Shown here in pieces: positions 9,369-18,787 of a DNA stretch of 42,978 nt. Made by a program: the position numbers and the translations under genes. A model generated the notes under the pieces. The model had not been told where the DNA came from and searched no databases. It saw only the letters and a list, made by a program, of their open reading frames with translations. The stretch's first letter is position 1; each line of letters opens with the position of its first letter. Where the stretch lies: NCBI GenBank assembly GCA_001829125.1, contig MIAN01000078.1:1-42978 (forward strand), in the 5' to 3' direction. This DNA is from Spirochaetes bacterium GWB1_27_13. GTDB lineage: Bacteria; Spirochaetota; GWE2-31-10; MWDO01.

Positions 9369-9618
9369 AACATTCTCCCACATTCATTATTTTTAATAAG
9401 TTATTTAATATAAATAGAATAATTTGAATGCTTTTCATATATGATAATCTAAATAATAATTTTTTTCCACTTTTTTTTTACATTTTTTAAATTTAAAGTA
9501 TAATTTTATATTATAAAAATTTTACAAAAATATACCAACTTTTAATCAACAAATTCTATTAAGTCTAATAAAATTTGGACGAAGAATATACAAAAGAGCT
9601 AAACTAGGAATATTTTTA

Positions 9619-10641
9619 ATGAAAACTAAAATTTTAATTGTATTTTTATTTATAAATTGTTTTCTTTTTTCGGAACAACAAAAAGATGAGCCAAGTTGGG
9701 TTTATCTAAAAAAAGCAGAAAATTTAAAAGAGCAGGGCGAATATGCACTTGCAGTTATAGAAGCAAGGAAAGCAAAACAAATTTTTGTTATGGAGAAAAT
9801 AGAGAATCTTTATGAAAAACTAAGAGAAGAAGAGAAAGATAAAACAAATTATGAATTAAAAAAGATTATTGAAGAAAAAAGATTAGAATTAATGCAAAAT
9901 GACAATTATCCGCAGTATCATGAGATTATGGCGGATTTATATGTTTTGACAAATTTTTTATCAGAAGCAGAAAGAGAATATAAAATTGCAATTGACCAAA
10001 AAAAATATTTTGACTATCCTCAAAAATTACTTGAAATTAAATATAAATTAGCGTCTGTTTACGAACAACAATTAAATTACGATCTTGCTGATATTACTTA
10101 TAGAGAAATTGTTATTGATTATTTTAAAAAGAAAAAAAACGATTTTTGGGATAGAATTAGATTTAACATAAAACAGGATATTAGTTTAGTGCATACTTTT
10201 AGGATTTATAGAGTTGATGGAATAGAATATTTGAAAGCATTGTATAAAATTGGGAAGCGTGCAAGTTTAATTCAAAAAAAAGAAGAAGCGTTATTTTTTA
10301 TTGCTAATGCTGGCATTGTTTGGATGACTTATTATAGTAATTTGATAAAAAAAGAAAAATATGATTTTCAATATGCTTCTCCTGTTGACTTTATAAATTA
10401 TGTAACCAAAAAGAATATTGGTGAATATATTTCTGAGAAAGATTATCTAATTGACGAAATTATGTTTTTTATTGGATATTTAGAACTTCTTTACAATGAA
10501 GATGATATTGCAAAGCATTATTTTGACCTTGCAATAATGTTTAGTAAAGGAACGAAAAGAGAGAATGAAATTAAAAGTAGAATTGACTACTTTAAAAGAG
10601 ATAGAAATCATATTTTAAGTTACGAAGAATTAATTGATTAA
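9619..10641 (+). CDS. Exported TPR-like helical-repeat protein
   Basis: A 340-residue protein with a signal peptide (residues 1-18, ending LFSE) and then almost all helix. Repeats with the pattern of tetratricopeptide units appear at about 30-65 (WVYLKKAENLKEQGEYALAV), 105-160 (YPQYHEIMADLYVLTNFLSE) and 285-320. It should be periplasmic, acting as a protein-protein adaptor. It lies 49 bases upstream of ftsK on the same strand, so the two may share a transcript. No enzyme motif is present and no partner can be named. Confidence 0.65.
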   Translation: MKTKILIVFLFINCFLFSEQQKDEPSWVYLKKAENLKEQGEYALAVIEARKAKQIFVMEKIENLYEKLREEEKDKTNYELKKIIEEKRLELMQNDNYPQYHEIMADLYVLTNFLSEAEREYKIAIDQKKYFDYPQKLLEIKYKLASVYEQQLNYDLADITYREIVIDYFKKKKNDFWDRIRFNIKQDISLVHTFRIYRVDGIEYLKALYKIGKRASLIQKKEEALFFIANAGIVWMTYYSNLIKKEKYDFQYASPVDFINYVTKKNIGEYISEKDYLIDEIMFFIGYLELLYNEDDIAKHYFDLAIMFSKGTKRENEIKSRIDYFKRDRNHILSYEELID

Positions 10642-10690
10642 CGCAAATGTCTAATCGGATTTTGTATAAATTTACAATTTGGAAGGTTTA

Positions 10691-13306
10691 ATGAAAAAGA
10701 ATATTTTGTTACTTATTTTATCATCTACACTTATAACGCTTTCGCTATTTTGTTCGTTTCTTTTGGTTGATGATTTATTTTTATTAAACAAATTTTTTGG
10801 AAGTTTTTCCAACTCTTCTAACAATTTTTTTGTAGAAAAATTCGGTTCTTTTGGATTTTTAACATTGAGTTTTTTTCTAATTTTAGGAATAAGTTTGGTT
10901 ATACCATTCAAATTTTTTAGTAAAATAGTATCTGTCTCTGGATATTTTTTACTAGTAGCTTTTTTTATTTCTTTTTTTACGATTGTAAAGATAAATGGCG
11001 TTTATTCAGGTACTGTTGGTGTTAGGCTTGCAAAAATGTTTACTAAATTTGGTGGTTTGAGTTTTTTGATACATTTTTTATGGTTTTTTCTTTCGATCTT
11101 TTTGATATTGTTTCCTTTTAGAAAAATAATTTCAAATATAATTATTCTTATAACATCATTTTTTAATAAATCTATCGAAGCACCAAAAAAACAAAGAAAA
11201 GAAGTGATAAAAAACGAAAAAGTTGTCTTTGAAAACATTCCACCAAAACAAAAGCATGAGAAAAAATCGAGTGTTCCGTTTTTATCAAAAGTTGTTTACG
11301 AAAACACAAATAATAGGCTTGAAATTCCGATATTCTCAAATAACGAAAAGATAAAAAAATTCAAACTAAAAGATAATGAAATCCAAGAAGAAAAATATGA
11401 AGAAGTTGACACATTCTCAGAAATACCAATAAAAGAAGAAGCAGAGGAAAAAAAAGACCTTTCTAACGAAGAAAAATATTTTCAAAAAATAAAAGAAAGT
11501 TGGCCATCTCATTGGAAAAATGCCATATTAAAAGAAGAAAAAAATTTATCCTCTGAAAATATGGAAGATAATTATACTCAAAGAGAAAATTTGGTCGAAT
11601 TAGAAGTTATTGATGAAGATGACTATATTGAAACCTCGTTAAATTTAATCGAAGAAAAAAGACTTCAATTCTTGGGGATCGAGGCTCTCCAAAAACAAAC
11701 AGAAGATATTGAAGAACTTAGTGATATAGAAGAAGCTAATCTCGATGAATACCAAGAAAATAATCCTCAATATGAAGATTTGGAAGAAATAGAGGAAAAT
11801 AGCGAGCCTATAAATAATTATTTTCCCCAAAAAGTAAATTTTAAAACTAATTTTATATTAGAAGAGGACACAAAAGAAAAAATCTTTTTACCAAAAAGTG
11901 ATATTCTTACAAATGCAGAAATAAAAAACTTTGCAAATTTATTTAAGGCTGAAGAAAGAGAATCTGCTATTATACTTGAACAAACTTTGCTTGAGTTTGG
12001 AATAAAAGCTGATGTTTGTGAAATAATACATGGTCCTGTTGTAACTTTGTTTAAATTAATACCAGCTCCTGGCGTAAAACTCTCACGAATAGAGGGGTTG
12101 TCAACAAACCTTGCTCTACGACTTGCAGCACAATCTATTAGAATAATTGCTCCAATTCCAGGTGAAAAAGTTGTTGGTATAGAAATACCTAATCGAAAAA
12201 GAGAGTTGGTGAGTTTTAAAGAAATTGCCAATAGTGAAGAGTTTATCGAATCAAAGTATAATATTCCAATAGGGCTTGGTAAAGATATTTACGGTAAAAT
12301 CATAGTAGTTGATTTGTATAAAATGCCTCATATTTTAATAGCAGGGGCAACAGGTTCTGGTAAGTCTGTTTGCGTAAACTGTTTTTTGTGTTCAATACTT
12401 TTTTCAAAAACACCAGAAGACTTGAAACTTTTATTGATTGATCCAAAAATCGTTGAACTCAAGCCTTACAATAACATTCCACACTTACTCACACCTGTAA
12501 TTACTGAGTCAAAAGAGGCTCTCAATGGTTTAAAATACCTTTTGTATGAAATGGAAAGGCGATATTCGTTACTCGATGAGATGGGAGTTAGAGACATTGT
12601 TGATTATCAAAAAGCAAGGCATACCAAAAAGACTCATCTTGAACATCTTCCTTTTATAGTTGCTTTTGTCGATGAGTTTGCTGATCTTATGACGACATCA
12701 GGAAAAGAAGCAGAAATTTTATTTGCTCGTCTTGCAGCAAAAGCAAGAGCCGTTGGTATTCTACTTGTTTTAGCGACTCAACGACCTTCTGCTGATGTAA
12801 TTACTGGTTTAATTAAGGCGAATGTTCCTGCTCGTATTGCGTTTCAAGTAATTTCTTTACAAGACAGTAGAATAATCTTAGATCAAAAAGGTGCTGAAAA
12901 ATTACTCGGACAAGGCGATATGCTTTATCTCAGTCCAAGTCAACCATTTCCTATTAGATTGCAAGGAGCGTTTTTGAGTAAAGAAGAAGTTGATTCAATT
13001 GCAGACCACTGGAAAAATATATCAGCTCCTCAATACATTGATATAAATGAATTAATTGGCATTGCAGAAGAGGAAGAGGACGAAGATTTTAATTTTGATG
13101 GAGAAAATAAAGACCCTCTTTTTGATCAAGCAATGGAAATTGTTTATCAGACAAAAAAAGCATCTGCCTCGTATTTACAAAGGCGACTTAACATCGGCTA
13201 CAATAGAGCTGCAAGAATGGTTGAAGAAATGGAAACTCGTGGGATTGTAGGACCTCAACGAGGTGCAAAAGCAAGAGAAGTCATAGGACTTATGTCTGAT
13301 CGGTAG
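10691..13306 (+). CDS. ftsK: DNA translocase FtsK/SpoIIIE
   Basis: Membrane-anchored ATPase that pumps chromosomal DNA through the division septum. The ATG at 10691 is chosen because GGAAGG lies just upstream; an in-frame TTG at 10679 would add four residues. Numbering from the ATG (871 residues), four membrane helices fill about residues 4-150. A long acidic Glu/Lys-rich linker covers about 160-400. The motor follows, with Walker A GATGSGKS at about 552-559 and Walker B IVAFVDEFADLM. A C-terminal gamma winged helix (QRRLNIGYNRAARMVEEMET) reads the polar KOPS/SRS DNA signs. The linker is unusually acidic. Motor and gamma domain look intact. Confidence 0.95.
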   Translation: MKKNILLLILSSTLITLSLFCSFLLVDDLFLLNKFFGSFSNSSNNFFVEKFGSFGFLTLSFFLILGISLVIPFKFFSKIVSVSGYFLLVAFFISFFTIVKINGVYSGTVGVRLAKMFTKFGGLSFLIHFLWFFLSIFLILFPFRKIISNIIILITSFFNKSIEAPKKQRKEVIKNEKVVFENIPPKQKHEKKSSVPFLSKVVYENTNNRLEIPIFSNNEKIKKFKLKDNEIQEEKYEEVDTFSEIPIKEEAEEKKDLSNEEKYFQKIKESWPSHWKNAILKEEKNLSSENMEDNYTQRENLVELEVIDEDDYIETSLNLIEEKRLQFLGIEALQKQTEDIEELSDIEEANLDEYQENNPQYEDLEEIEENSEPINNYFPQKVNFKTNFILEEDTKEKIFLPKSDILTNAEIKNFANLFKAEERESAIILEQTLLEFGIKADVCEIIHGPVVTLFKLIPAPGVKLSRIEGLSTNLALRLAAQSIRIIAPIPGEKVVGIEIPNRKRELVSFKEIANSEEFIESKYNIPIGLGKDIYGKIIVVDLYKMPHILIAGATGSGKSVCVNCFLCSILFSKTPEDLKLLLIDPKIVELKPYNNIPHLLTPVITESKEALNGLKYLLYEMERRYSLLDEMGVRDIVDYQKARHTKKTHLEHLPFIVAFVDEFADLMTTSGKEAEILFARLAAKARAVGILLVLATQRPSADVITGLIKANVPARIAFQVISLQDSRIILDQKGAEKLLGQGDMLYLSPSQPFPIRLQGAFLSKEEVDSIADHWKNISAPQYIDINELIGIAEEEEDEDFNFDGENKDPLFDQAMEIVYQTKKASASYLQRRLNIGYNRAARMVEEMETRGIVGPQRGAKAREVIGLMSDR

Positions 13307-13662
13307 GAATAAATTACAACCACTACATTAAAAGCCTTTAGATTAATATAAGTTTTAAAACACGAAATTTCACAAAGAAGTATAACAAAAATAAGTTTTT
13401 TCTTTTTTCGCTTTTTTCAATCAAATTTTTGTGGATTTCGTGTATTCTTCGCATTAAGCTTTTCCTATTGATTGAAAATATAAAAACTTTAAACAAACCA
13501 ATCTTAATTTTCTATATTTAATTACTTACAATTAATTATTATTTTTTTAAAAAAATAAAAGAGATGTTTTATTAAAAAAATCAAAAGATTTTAGAATTTT
13601 GAACGATTTATTTTTTGATTAAAACATTTGAAAAGTATTTTTAAATTTATAAGGAGAATAGA
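13307..13662. other. Intergenic region with a degenerate inverted repeat
   Basis: No coding region is seen. CACGAAATTTCACAAA at 13361-13376 is mirrored by TTTGTGGATTTCGTG at 13428-13442, an imperfect inverted repeat with a 51-base spacer. The right part (about 13412-13455) is similar to 20519-20570. The esterase ribosome binding site AAGGAGA lies at the right edge. Confidence 0.6.
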
Positions 13663-15123
13663 ATGAAAAAGAGCATTAGTTTTATTTTATTGATTTTATT
13701 TTTATTTTCATGTGCGATTGATAAACCATTGGATAGCACAACGACAAGTAGTTTAATTTCTACAACTTCTACTGTTATTACGACAACGAGTAGTTCTACT
13801 TCGACGAGTATCTCCACTTCGACAAGCAGTTCTACTTCTACAACTACTATTCCAACTGGGTATCAGTTTAAAGTTTTATATGATGCTACATCGGATACAT
13901 TAAAGGATGTAACCACAGACTCGATAAGAACAAAAAATTCTCAAGTAAATTATGATGATGTTAATACATTTATCACACAGCTTGAAGCAATAAATAATCT
14001 TACAGAGCGAGCAAAATATGTTACAGATAATTATGATAATCTGGTAAAAGATAAAAATTTCCCAGCAGTTAAAGATGGAAATGTAATATTTATTTATAAA
14101 GGAGCAAAAGATACAGATATAATTAATCTTGCAGGAGATATGACAACATGGTCAGCAAATATTAGGTTTACAGTTGTTCAGGGGACAGATTTTGCATATA
14201 CAAAAGCTACGTATCCAGAAGATGCAAGATTAGATTATAAGATAGTAATTAATTCTAAGGATTGGATACTTGATCCGTTAAATGGAAATCAATGTTCTGG
14301 CGGCTATGGACCAAATAGTGAATTGATAATGAATAAATATCCAGATCATCCTGAACATAAATACAATACTTCTATTTCTCATGGTAAACTTGAAGCCAAA
14401 ATGATGAAATCATATCTTAAAGAAATAATAGACCCAGAAGCAAATCCTACGGTTTATTTAACAACAGAAAAAATTAGAAATATTTGGGTTTATCTTCCAC
14501 ACAACTACAATAAATCAAATAATTATCATTATGTATATTTTACCGATGGGCATGAATATATTCAACTTGGGAAAGCTGTAAATACCCTTGATTATATGAT
14601 TGCAAATAATATAATTCCTCCAGTAATAGCAGTGTTTATTGACCCTATTCAGGGAGTTCCATTATGTAAATATTATCAGGATGATACAAATTATAGAAGT
14701 CAGGAGATGACTGCTGGTGCACAAGAGACATATAGACAGAATTTAATTGATGAGATCATACCAGCAATCGAATCTAACTATTCTGAATCCAAAATAGCAT
14801 TAGATAGAACTTTAGTAGGATATTCTTTAGCAGCATATTTTGCAATATATACATCAATTTTGAATAAGGGAGTGTTTAAAAATATTATTATGCAATCTGG
14901 AGGTGGAACTAGTTTAACTAACTATCAAAATACGTTTCCTATTCCATCAAGATATTATTTAGTAATAGGTAACTACTGCCCTGCATTCGATGGAATGAAT
15001 AATTTGTATGCAAGTTTTCAAACTGACTGCGATGGAATTACAAAATTTGTCTCACCTCAAGGGCATAGTTGGGGATTTTGGAGAGACACAATTGGTGACG
15101 GATTAAAATATTTATTAAACTAA
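13663..15123 (+). CDS. Ser/Thr-stalked esterase lipoprotein of the enterochelin-esterase/esterase D family
   Basis: A 486-residue lipoprotein. The signal peptide ends in the lipobox LFSC (residues 14-17). A Ser/Thr-only stalk covers about residues 24-66. Residues about 70-240 resemble the early-set (CBM48-like) beta sandwich that precedes the catalytic domain in Fes/IroE-type esterases (VIFIYKG, LAGDMTTW). The alpha/beta hydrolase domain covers about 260-486: IWVYLPHNYN, the nucleophile S388 in VGYSLAA (family consensus GxSxGG, here Ala-Ala) and the general-base candidate H468 in QGHSW. A strong AAGGAG precedes the ATG. It probably cleaves an ester of a surface polymer or sugar. The true substrate is not known. 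Confidence 0.8.
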   Translation: MKKSISFILLILFLFSCAIDKPLDSTTTSSLISTTSTVITTTSSSTSTSISTSTSSSTSTTTIPTGYQFKVLYDATSDTLKDVTTDSIRTKNSQVNYDDVNTFITQLEAINNLTERAKYVTDNYDNLVKDKNFPAVKDGNVIFIYKGAKDTDIINLAGDMTTWSANIRFTVVQGTDFAYTKATYPEDARLDYKIVINSKDWILDPLNGNQCSGGYGPNSELIMNKYPDHPEHKYNTSISHGKLEAKMMKSYLKEIIDPEANPTVYLTTEKIRNIWVYLPHNYNKSNNYHYVYFTDGHEYIQLGKAVNTLDYMIANNIIPPVIAVFIDPIQGVPLCKYYQDDTNYRSQEMTAGAQETYRQNLIDEIIPAIESNYSESKIALDRTLVGYSLAAYFAIYTSILNKGVFKNIIMQSGGGTSLTNYQNTFPIPSRYYLVIGNYCPAFDGMNNLYASFQTDCDGITKFVSPQGHSWGFWRDTIGDGLKYLLN

Positions 15124-15133
15124 AGGAATAAAG

Positions 15134-15184
15134 ATGAAAAGAATATTTTTCTTATTTAAATATCGCGATTTGTTTGATAATTGA
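15134..15184 (+). pseudogene. 16-codon remnant of a second signal-peptide gene
   Basis: Directly after the esterase stop, AAAGGAATAAAG provides a good ribosome binding site for an ATG at 15134. It encodes MKRIFFLFKYRDLF and then stops at 15182-15184. The start resembles a signal peptide but is cut short. It is most simply the 5' stub of a deleted downstream gene of the esterase operon. A functional short peptide is possible but unsupported. Confidence 0.4.
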
Positions 15185-15494
15185 TGTATGAGAAACGGTA
15201 AACTAGTTGTTAATAAACTCAACTTGCTTGAGTATATACTTAAACGCTTCTAAAAGATCAATTAAGAAAATTGATATTATTTGTAATTTGTTTTAAGAAT
15301 GAATTTATAGAAATGAAGCGTTTAAAGTATGAATACAATTTGGATAATTGTTAGTACAATTGCAAAAAAAAAATTGAAATGAGTTGTTAATTTAATGTCC
15401 GAACACTTAACTTTTTATTTTTTAAAAAGCTTTACTTGCTTTTTTTGAAATTAAGTAGTAAAATTATTTTACCTTTATAATATAAGAAAAAATA
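15185..15494. other. Intergenic region with a long-spaced inverted repeat
   Basis: No gene is seen. ATACTTAAACGCTTC (15236-15250) pairs with GAAGCGTTTAAAGTAT (15315-15330), one base bulged, around a 64-base spacer. AAAAAGC and GCTTTTTTT around 15425-15445 give a short terminator-like pairing. The inverted repeat could be the residue of a small mobile element or a folded RNA. Confidence 0.5.
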
Positions 15495-16781
15495 ATGAAA
15501 ATAGAAAATTTTATTGTCCTAAATTTGATAAAAGAAAGCAGAAAGAACAAAGATATTTCATCTTCATCGATTATTGTAATTACTGTAATTGCTGCTGGGA
15601 TTATTTTTTTTATTTCTGCGGTTTCTATAATGAATGGTTATATTTATGGGCTTATGAAAATATCCTTTGAAATAAAATCATTCCATGTTGATTTTCAGGC
15701 TGACCAGTCTATAGATTATGCAAAAAGAACCGTAACTCGTTTTATGAAAGACGATAGGGTTTTGTTTGCAAGTATTTATAGAGAATCAAGAACTCTTCTT
15801 TCTGCAAATGGTAAAACTACTGGAGTCGTTTATTTTAGAGAACTACCAGAAGATATTTTTATAAAAGATACGGGACTTGATAAAACACTAAAATTAGTAG
15901 ATGGACAAAAAAGCATTGCACTTAACGAAATTATGCTTTCTCAAAAAACCGCACAAAAACTAAGGTGTAAAGTGGGTGACCATATTTTTATTTTGGCACT
16001 TGGTGAAAAAGACAAATCAAAGATTAAATTGAAACGTTTAAAAATATCTGGACTTTTTAGTACAGGCTTTGTTGAACTTGATGAGCAGCTTGCTTATGTT
16101 GGGACAGAAACTGGTAAAACTATTTTTGATGATTTTATTAAATATGATGTTTATATAAAACTAAAAGACTATATGAAATCAACAGATTTTGTAACTTCTC
16201 AAATGATGCTTGGCATTACAGGAATGTCCACATGGGAAGAAACTAATTATAATGATTTGACAGCGTTGAGATTTGAGAGAAATATCATTGCTTTTATTGT
16301 AATTTTGGTAATATTTGTTGCAATTTTGAATATTTTGACTACAATTTACATAACTGTTTTAGAAAAGAGACAAGATATTGGTATTTTAAAAGCTGTTGGT
16401 TATCCTCCAGATAAAATAACTTTGATATTTTTGTTGAATGGAATATATCTTGGTGTAATTGGCATTATCATTGGTATTTTTGGCGGGCTTTTTGTAATGA
16501 GTAATCTAAACGAGATAATAAAATTTTTTGGAGATATAGTAAATTTTTTAAATAGTATATCATACAATATTTTATCATTATTCGTAAATAATATAGAAAA
16601 ACCAGAAATAATTGAAATTTTTTCAAAAGATTTTTATCTTGATAAAATTTACACAGAAATTTCTTTTTCAGAAATAGTTTTAGTTTCTATGTTGACTTTA
16701 GTTTTTTCTATAATTGCTTCAATATTGCCAGCTATAAAAGCTGGAAACATAAAACCAGTTGAGGTTATAAGAAATGGATAA
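15495..16781 (+). CDS. ABC transporter permease, LolC/LolE-MacB (FtsX-like) family
   Basis: A 428-residue permease of the type VII/Lol ABC family. TM1 is about residues 24-44. A large periplasmic domain follows (about 48-260). Three more membrane helices lie at about 262-288, 309-333 and 392-413, the standard four-helix FtsX-like layout. The loop sequence VLEKRQDIGILKAVGYPP after TM2 is the family coupling-helix signature. It overlaps the ATPase gene by 8 bases. A single permease gene, rather than separate lolC and lolE, implies a homodimer. In a lipoprotein-rich didermic cell it is a good candidate for lipoprotein release to the outer membrane, but a MacB-like export role is possible. Confidence 0.85.
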   Translation: MKIENFIVLNLIKESRKNKDISSSSIIVITVIAAGIIFFISAVSIMNGYIYGLMKISFEIKSFHVDFQADQSIDYAKRTVTRFMKDDRVLFASIYRESRTLLSANGKTTGVVYFRELPEDIFIKDTGLDKTLKLVDGQKSIALNEIMLSQKTAQKLRCKVGDHIFILALGEKDKSKIKLKRLKISGLFSTGFVELDEQLAYVGTETGKTIFDDFIKYDVYIKLKDYMKSTDFVTSQMMLGITGMSTWEETNYNDLTALRFERNIIAFIVILVIFVAILNILTTIYITVLEKRQDIGILKAVGYPPDKITLIFLLNGIYLGVIGIIIGIFGGLFVMSNLNEIIKFFGDIVNFLNSISYNILSLFVNNIEKPEIIEIFSKDFYLDKIYTEISFSEIVLVSMLTLVFSIIASILPAIKAGNIKPVEVIRNG

Positions 16782-17454
16782 TTTATTAGTCGAAGTAAAA
16801 TTATTAAAAAAAGATTTTATCAATAATGCAGAAACTCTAAACATTCTAAAAGGAATAGATTTTACTCTAACCAAAGGAGAATCTGTTTCTATTACAGGAG
16901 AAAGTGGCTCTGGTAAATCAACATTCTTAAATACAATTGGTGGACTTGATAATGTGAGTGATGGCTCTATAAAAATCGAGGGAACAGAGATTACATCTTT
17001 AGATGAAGAAGAACTAACTTTTTTTAGAAATAAACGAATTGGTTTTATATTTCAGTCACATTATTTATTGGAAGAATTTAACTCGCTTGAAAATGTTATG
17101 ATACCATTCTTAATAAATAACTTCAACACAAAAAAGGCTAAAGAAAAAGCAAAATACTTACTCGACATCGTAGGTGTTTCAAATAGAATGTCTCACTACC
17201 CATCTCAACTATCTGGTGGTGAAAGACAACGAGTTGCCATTGCAAGAGCTTTTATAAACGATCCATCATTAATTCTTGCTGACGAACCAACTGGTAATCT
17301 TGACGAAAAAAATTCTAACAAAGTACTTGAGTTACTTTTTTCTATCACCCAAAAAGAAAAACACGCTCTTATTATGGTAACCCACTCCCAACAAATTGCA
17401 AAAATGACAGAAAAAAACTACCACCTTGAGGCAGGGATTTTAAATTTGGTGTGA
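16774..17454 (+). CDS. lolD: ABC transporter ATP-binding protein, LolD family
   Basis: A 226-residue ATPase that powers the permease encoded just upstream, whose 3' end it overlaps by 8 bases. Walker [11 protein letters not shown]-loop [12 protein letters not shown], signature [14 protein letters not shown], Walker [14 protein letters not shown] and the switch His in MVTHS are all intact. LolD and MacB ATPases share these motifs, so the symbol rests on the permease pairing and the lack of a MacB-type fusion. The gene is convergent with the YD-repeat-like gene, leaving only 3 bases between stops, so the two transcripts probably overlap. Confidence 0.85.
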   Translation: MDNLLVEVKLLKKDFINNAETLNILKGIDFTLTKGESVSITGESGSGKSTFLNTIGGLDNVSDGSIKIEGTEITSLDEEELTFFRNKRIGFIFQSHYLLEEFNSLENVMIPFLINNFNTKKAKEKAKYLLDIVGVSNRMSHYPSQLSGGERQRVAIARAFINDPSLILADEPTGNLDEKNSNKVLELLFSITQKEKHALIMVTHSQQIAKMTEKNYHLEAGILNLV

Positions 17455-17457
17455 TTT

Positions 17458-18363
17458 TTATTCATAATAGAAAAATTTATTCTCTTCTAATTTATATAAT
17501 TTCATTTCAGATTTATTATTATCATATTCATATTGTTCCCATCTTATTCGATTATTTTGGTCGTCATAAAAATATTTATTAACAAGTCGTAATATTAAAT
17601 CAGAGTTATAAACAATATGAAAACATTTTTTGTGAAAATAAAAGCTATATCCAGTAGAATCTAATTTGTCTTTTATATAAAAATGAGTAATTATTTTTCT
17701 ATTAAAAATATCATAATAAAAAGAAAATCCATCAGTATTTTTTTTATAAGTATTTTTCCTCTCTATTAACATTCCATTTTTGTTGTATTTAAAAATACTT
17801 TTATAAGTATCATTATCATATTTAGTTAGGATTTCAATATCATTCCCATACGAATCTATTTTATAAAAACTTTCACTTGTTAAATTGTTATTTTTATCAT
17901 ATTTCTTTAGATATAAATCATAATTATTATAATTATACAAATATATTTTTTTCCCTATTAGTTTATTCTCTATATCATAATTATCTTCTTCTACAAGTTT
18001 ATCATTTTCATATAAATAAACATAATATCCAAATAATACACTTTCTTCATTATAACAAGATATTTTCATTAATTTATTATCTACATATTGATATTTTGAT
18101 AAGCTATATTTATTTTTTCCATTATTATCTTCATAATAACGCTCTAATTCAATTAAATTTCTAAATTTATCATATTTTTTTATCGAAAAGTTTTCAATTT
18201 TATCAAATTTTTTAGTTTTTTCATTGTATTTATATTCTAAAGTATGCCATTCTTTTACTTTGCCATTAATTTTAAGTAGATCCAAATCATTTTTTAATAT
18301 ACTTTGAGAATATAGAACTGAAATCCCTATTATTAAATTCAGAAAAAAAAATATTTTTTTCAA
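17458..18363 (-). CDS. Exported YD/RHS-like repeat protein
   Basis: A protein of about 301 residues from a TTG start at 18361-18363. That start is chosen because AGAGG lies 7 bases upstream and it yields a clean signal peptide (LKKIFFFLNLIIGISVLYSQS, first residue read as Met). The mature part is a series of about 20-25 residue units with alternating aromatic strands and polar turns (for example KYDKFRNLIELERYY, YLYENDKLVEEDNY, KYDNDTYKSIFKYNKNG), like the YD repeats of RHS-type beta-shell proteins. It is very rich in Tyr, Lys and Asn. No toxin tip or cleavage motif is visible. A periplasmic or surface structural role is likely. Function is unknown. Confidence 0.6.
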   Translation of the reverse strand: MKKIFFFLNLIIGISVLYSQSILKNDLDLLKINGKVKEWHTLEYKYNEKTKKFDKIENFSIKKYDKFRNLIELERYYEDNNGKNKYSLSKYQYVDNKLMKISCYNEESVLFGYYVYLYENDKLVEEDNYDIENKLIGKKIYLYNYNNYDLYLKKYDKNNNLTSESFYKIDSYGNDIEILTKYDNDTYKSIFKYNKNGMLIERKNTYKKNTDGFSFYYDIFNRKIITHFYIKDKLDSTGYSFYFHKKCFHIVYNSDLILRLVNKYFYDDQNNRIRWEQYEYDNNKSEMKLYKLEENKFFYYE

Positions 18364-18474
18364 AAAAACACCTCTATTTATTAGAATATTCGCCAAAAAT
18401 ACCATTATATATTTATTTTTTATTTAGTTCAAGAAAAAAATATATGATTTTTTATTTTTTTTTTAAAACAACTA

Positions 18475-18503
18475 TTGACAAATCATTTAAAATAATATAT
18501 ATT
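18475..18503 (+). promoter_or_regulatory. Consensus promoter of small RNA copy 1
   Basis: TTGACA at 18475-18480, 17-base spacer, TATATT at 18498-18503. The same promoter occurs at copy 2 with a nearly identical spacer. The expected start of transcription is near 18510. Confidence 0.8.
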
Positions 18504-18509
18504 CTTTTT

Positions 18510-18620
18510 AAATAGAAACACTAAAGAGGAATTTGGATTGCCCGTCCATCCCCTTTTTTGTACTTTTAATACTTAAATACTTTATAAACGCAAAAACCTC
18601 GTTGTTGACGAGGTTTTTTG
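18510..18620 (+). ncRNA. Putative small RNA, copy 1
   Basis: About 110 bases bounded by a consensus promoter and a strong intrinsic terminator, with no conserved protein. The 5' part AAATAGAAACACTAAAGA is identical in copy 2. A hairpin follows: AAAGAGGA pairs with TCCCCTTT and, inside it, TGGAT pairs with GTCCA around a TGCCC loop. Between the copies the inner stem changes A-U to G-U and the outer stem changes G-C to A-U, so pairing is kept while sequence changes. The 3' end is the CCTCGT/ACGAGG terminator. It matches no RNA family I recognise (not 6S, SRP or tmRNA). A TTG-started hydrophobic peptide in the same transcript is an alternative. Confidence 0.7.
18597..18619 (+). terminator. Rho-independent terminator of small RNA copy 1
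   Basis: CCTCGT, loop TGTTG, ACGAGG and six T. Upstream A residues extend the stem against the T run. Confidence 0.92.
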
Positions 18621-18787
18621 TCTTTTTGTAAAAAATAACCTCTTTATAGAATTAACTTATTGACATATAAAATTTATCTTATTAAATCTAAATTTGAATG
18701 ATTGATAAAATCTAATTGACTTTTTATTAAATTAAATTAAAATCATTATTAAATGTTTTATTCAACATAAAAAAATTAGGAGAAAAA

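Noticed and set aside
18510-18620. 6S RNA, SRP RNA or tmRNA as identity of the small RNA
   Set aside because: Too short and lacking the long open-promoter-like hairpin of 6S, the GGAA tetraloop domain of SRP RNA, or any tRNA-like part.
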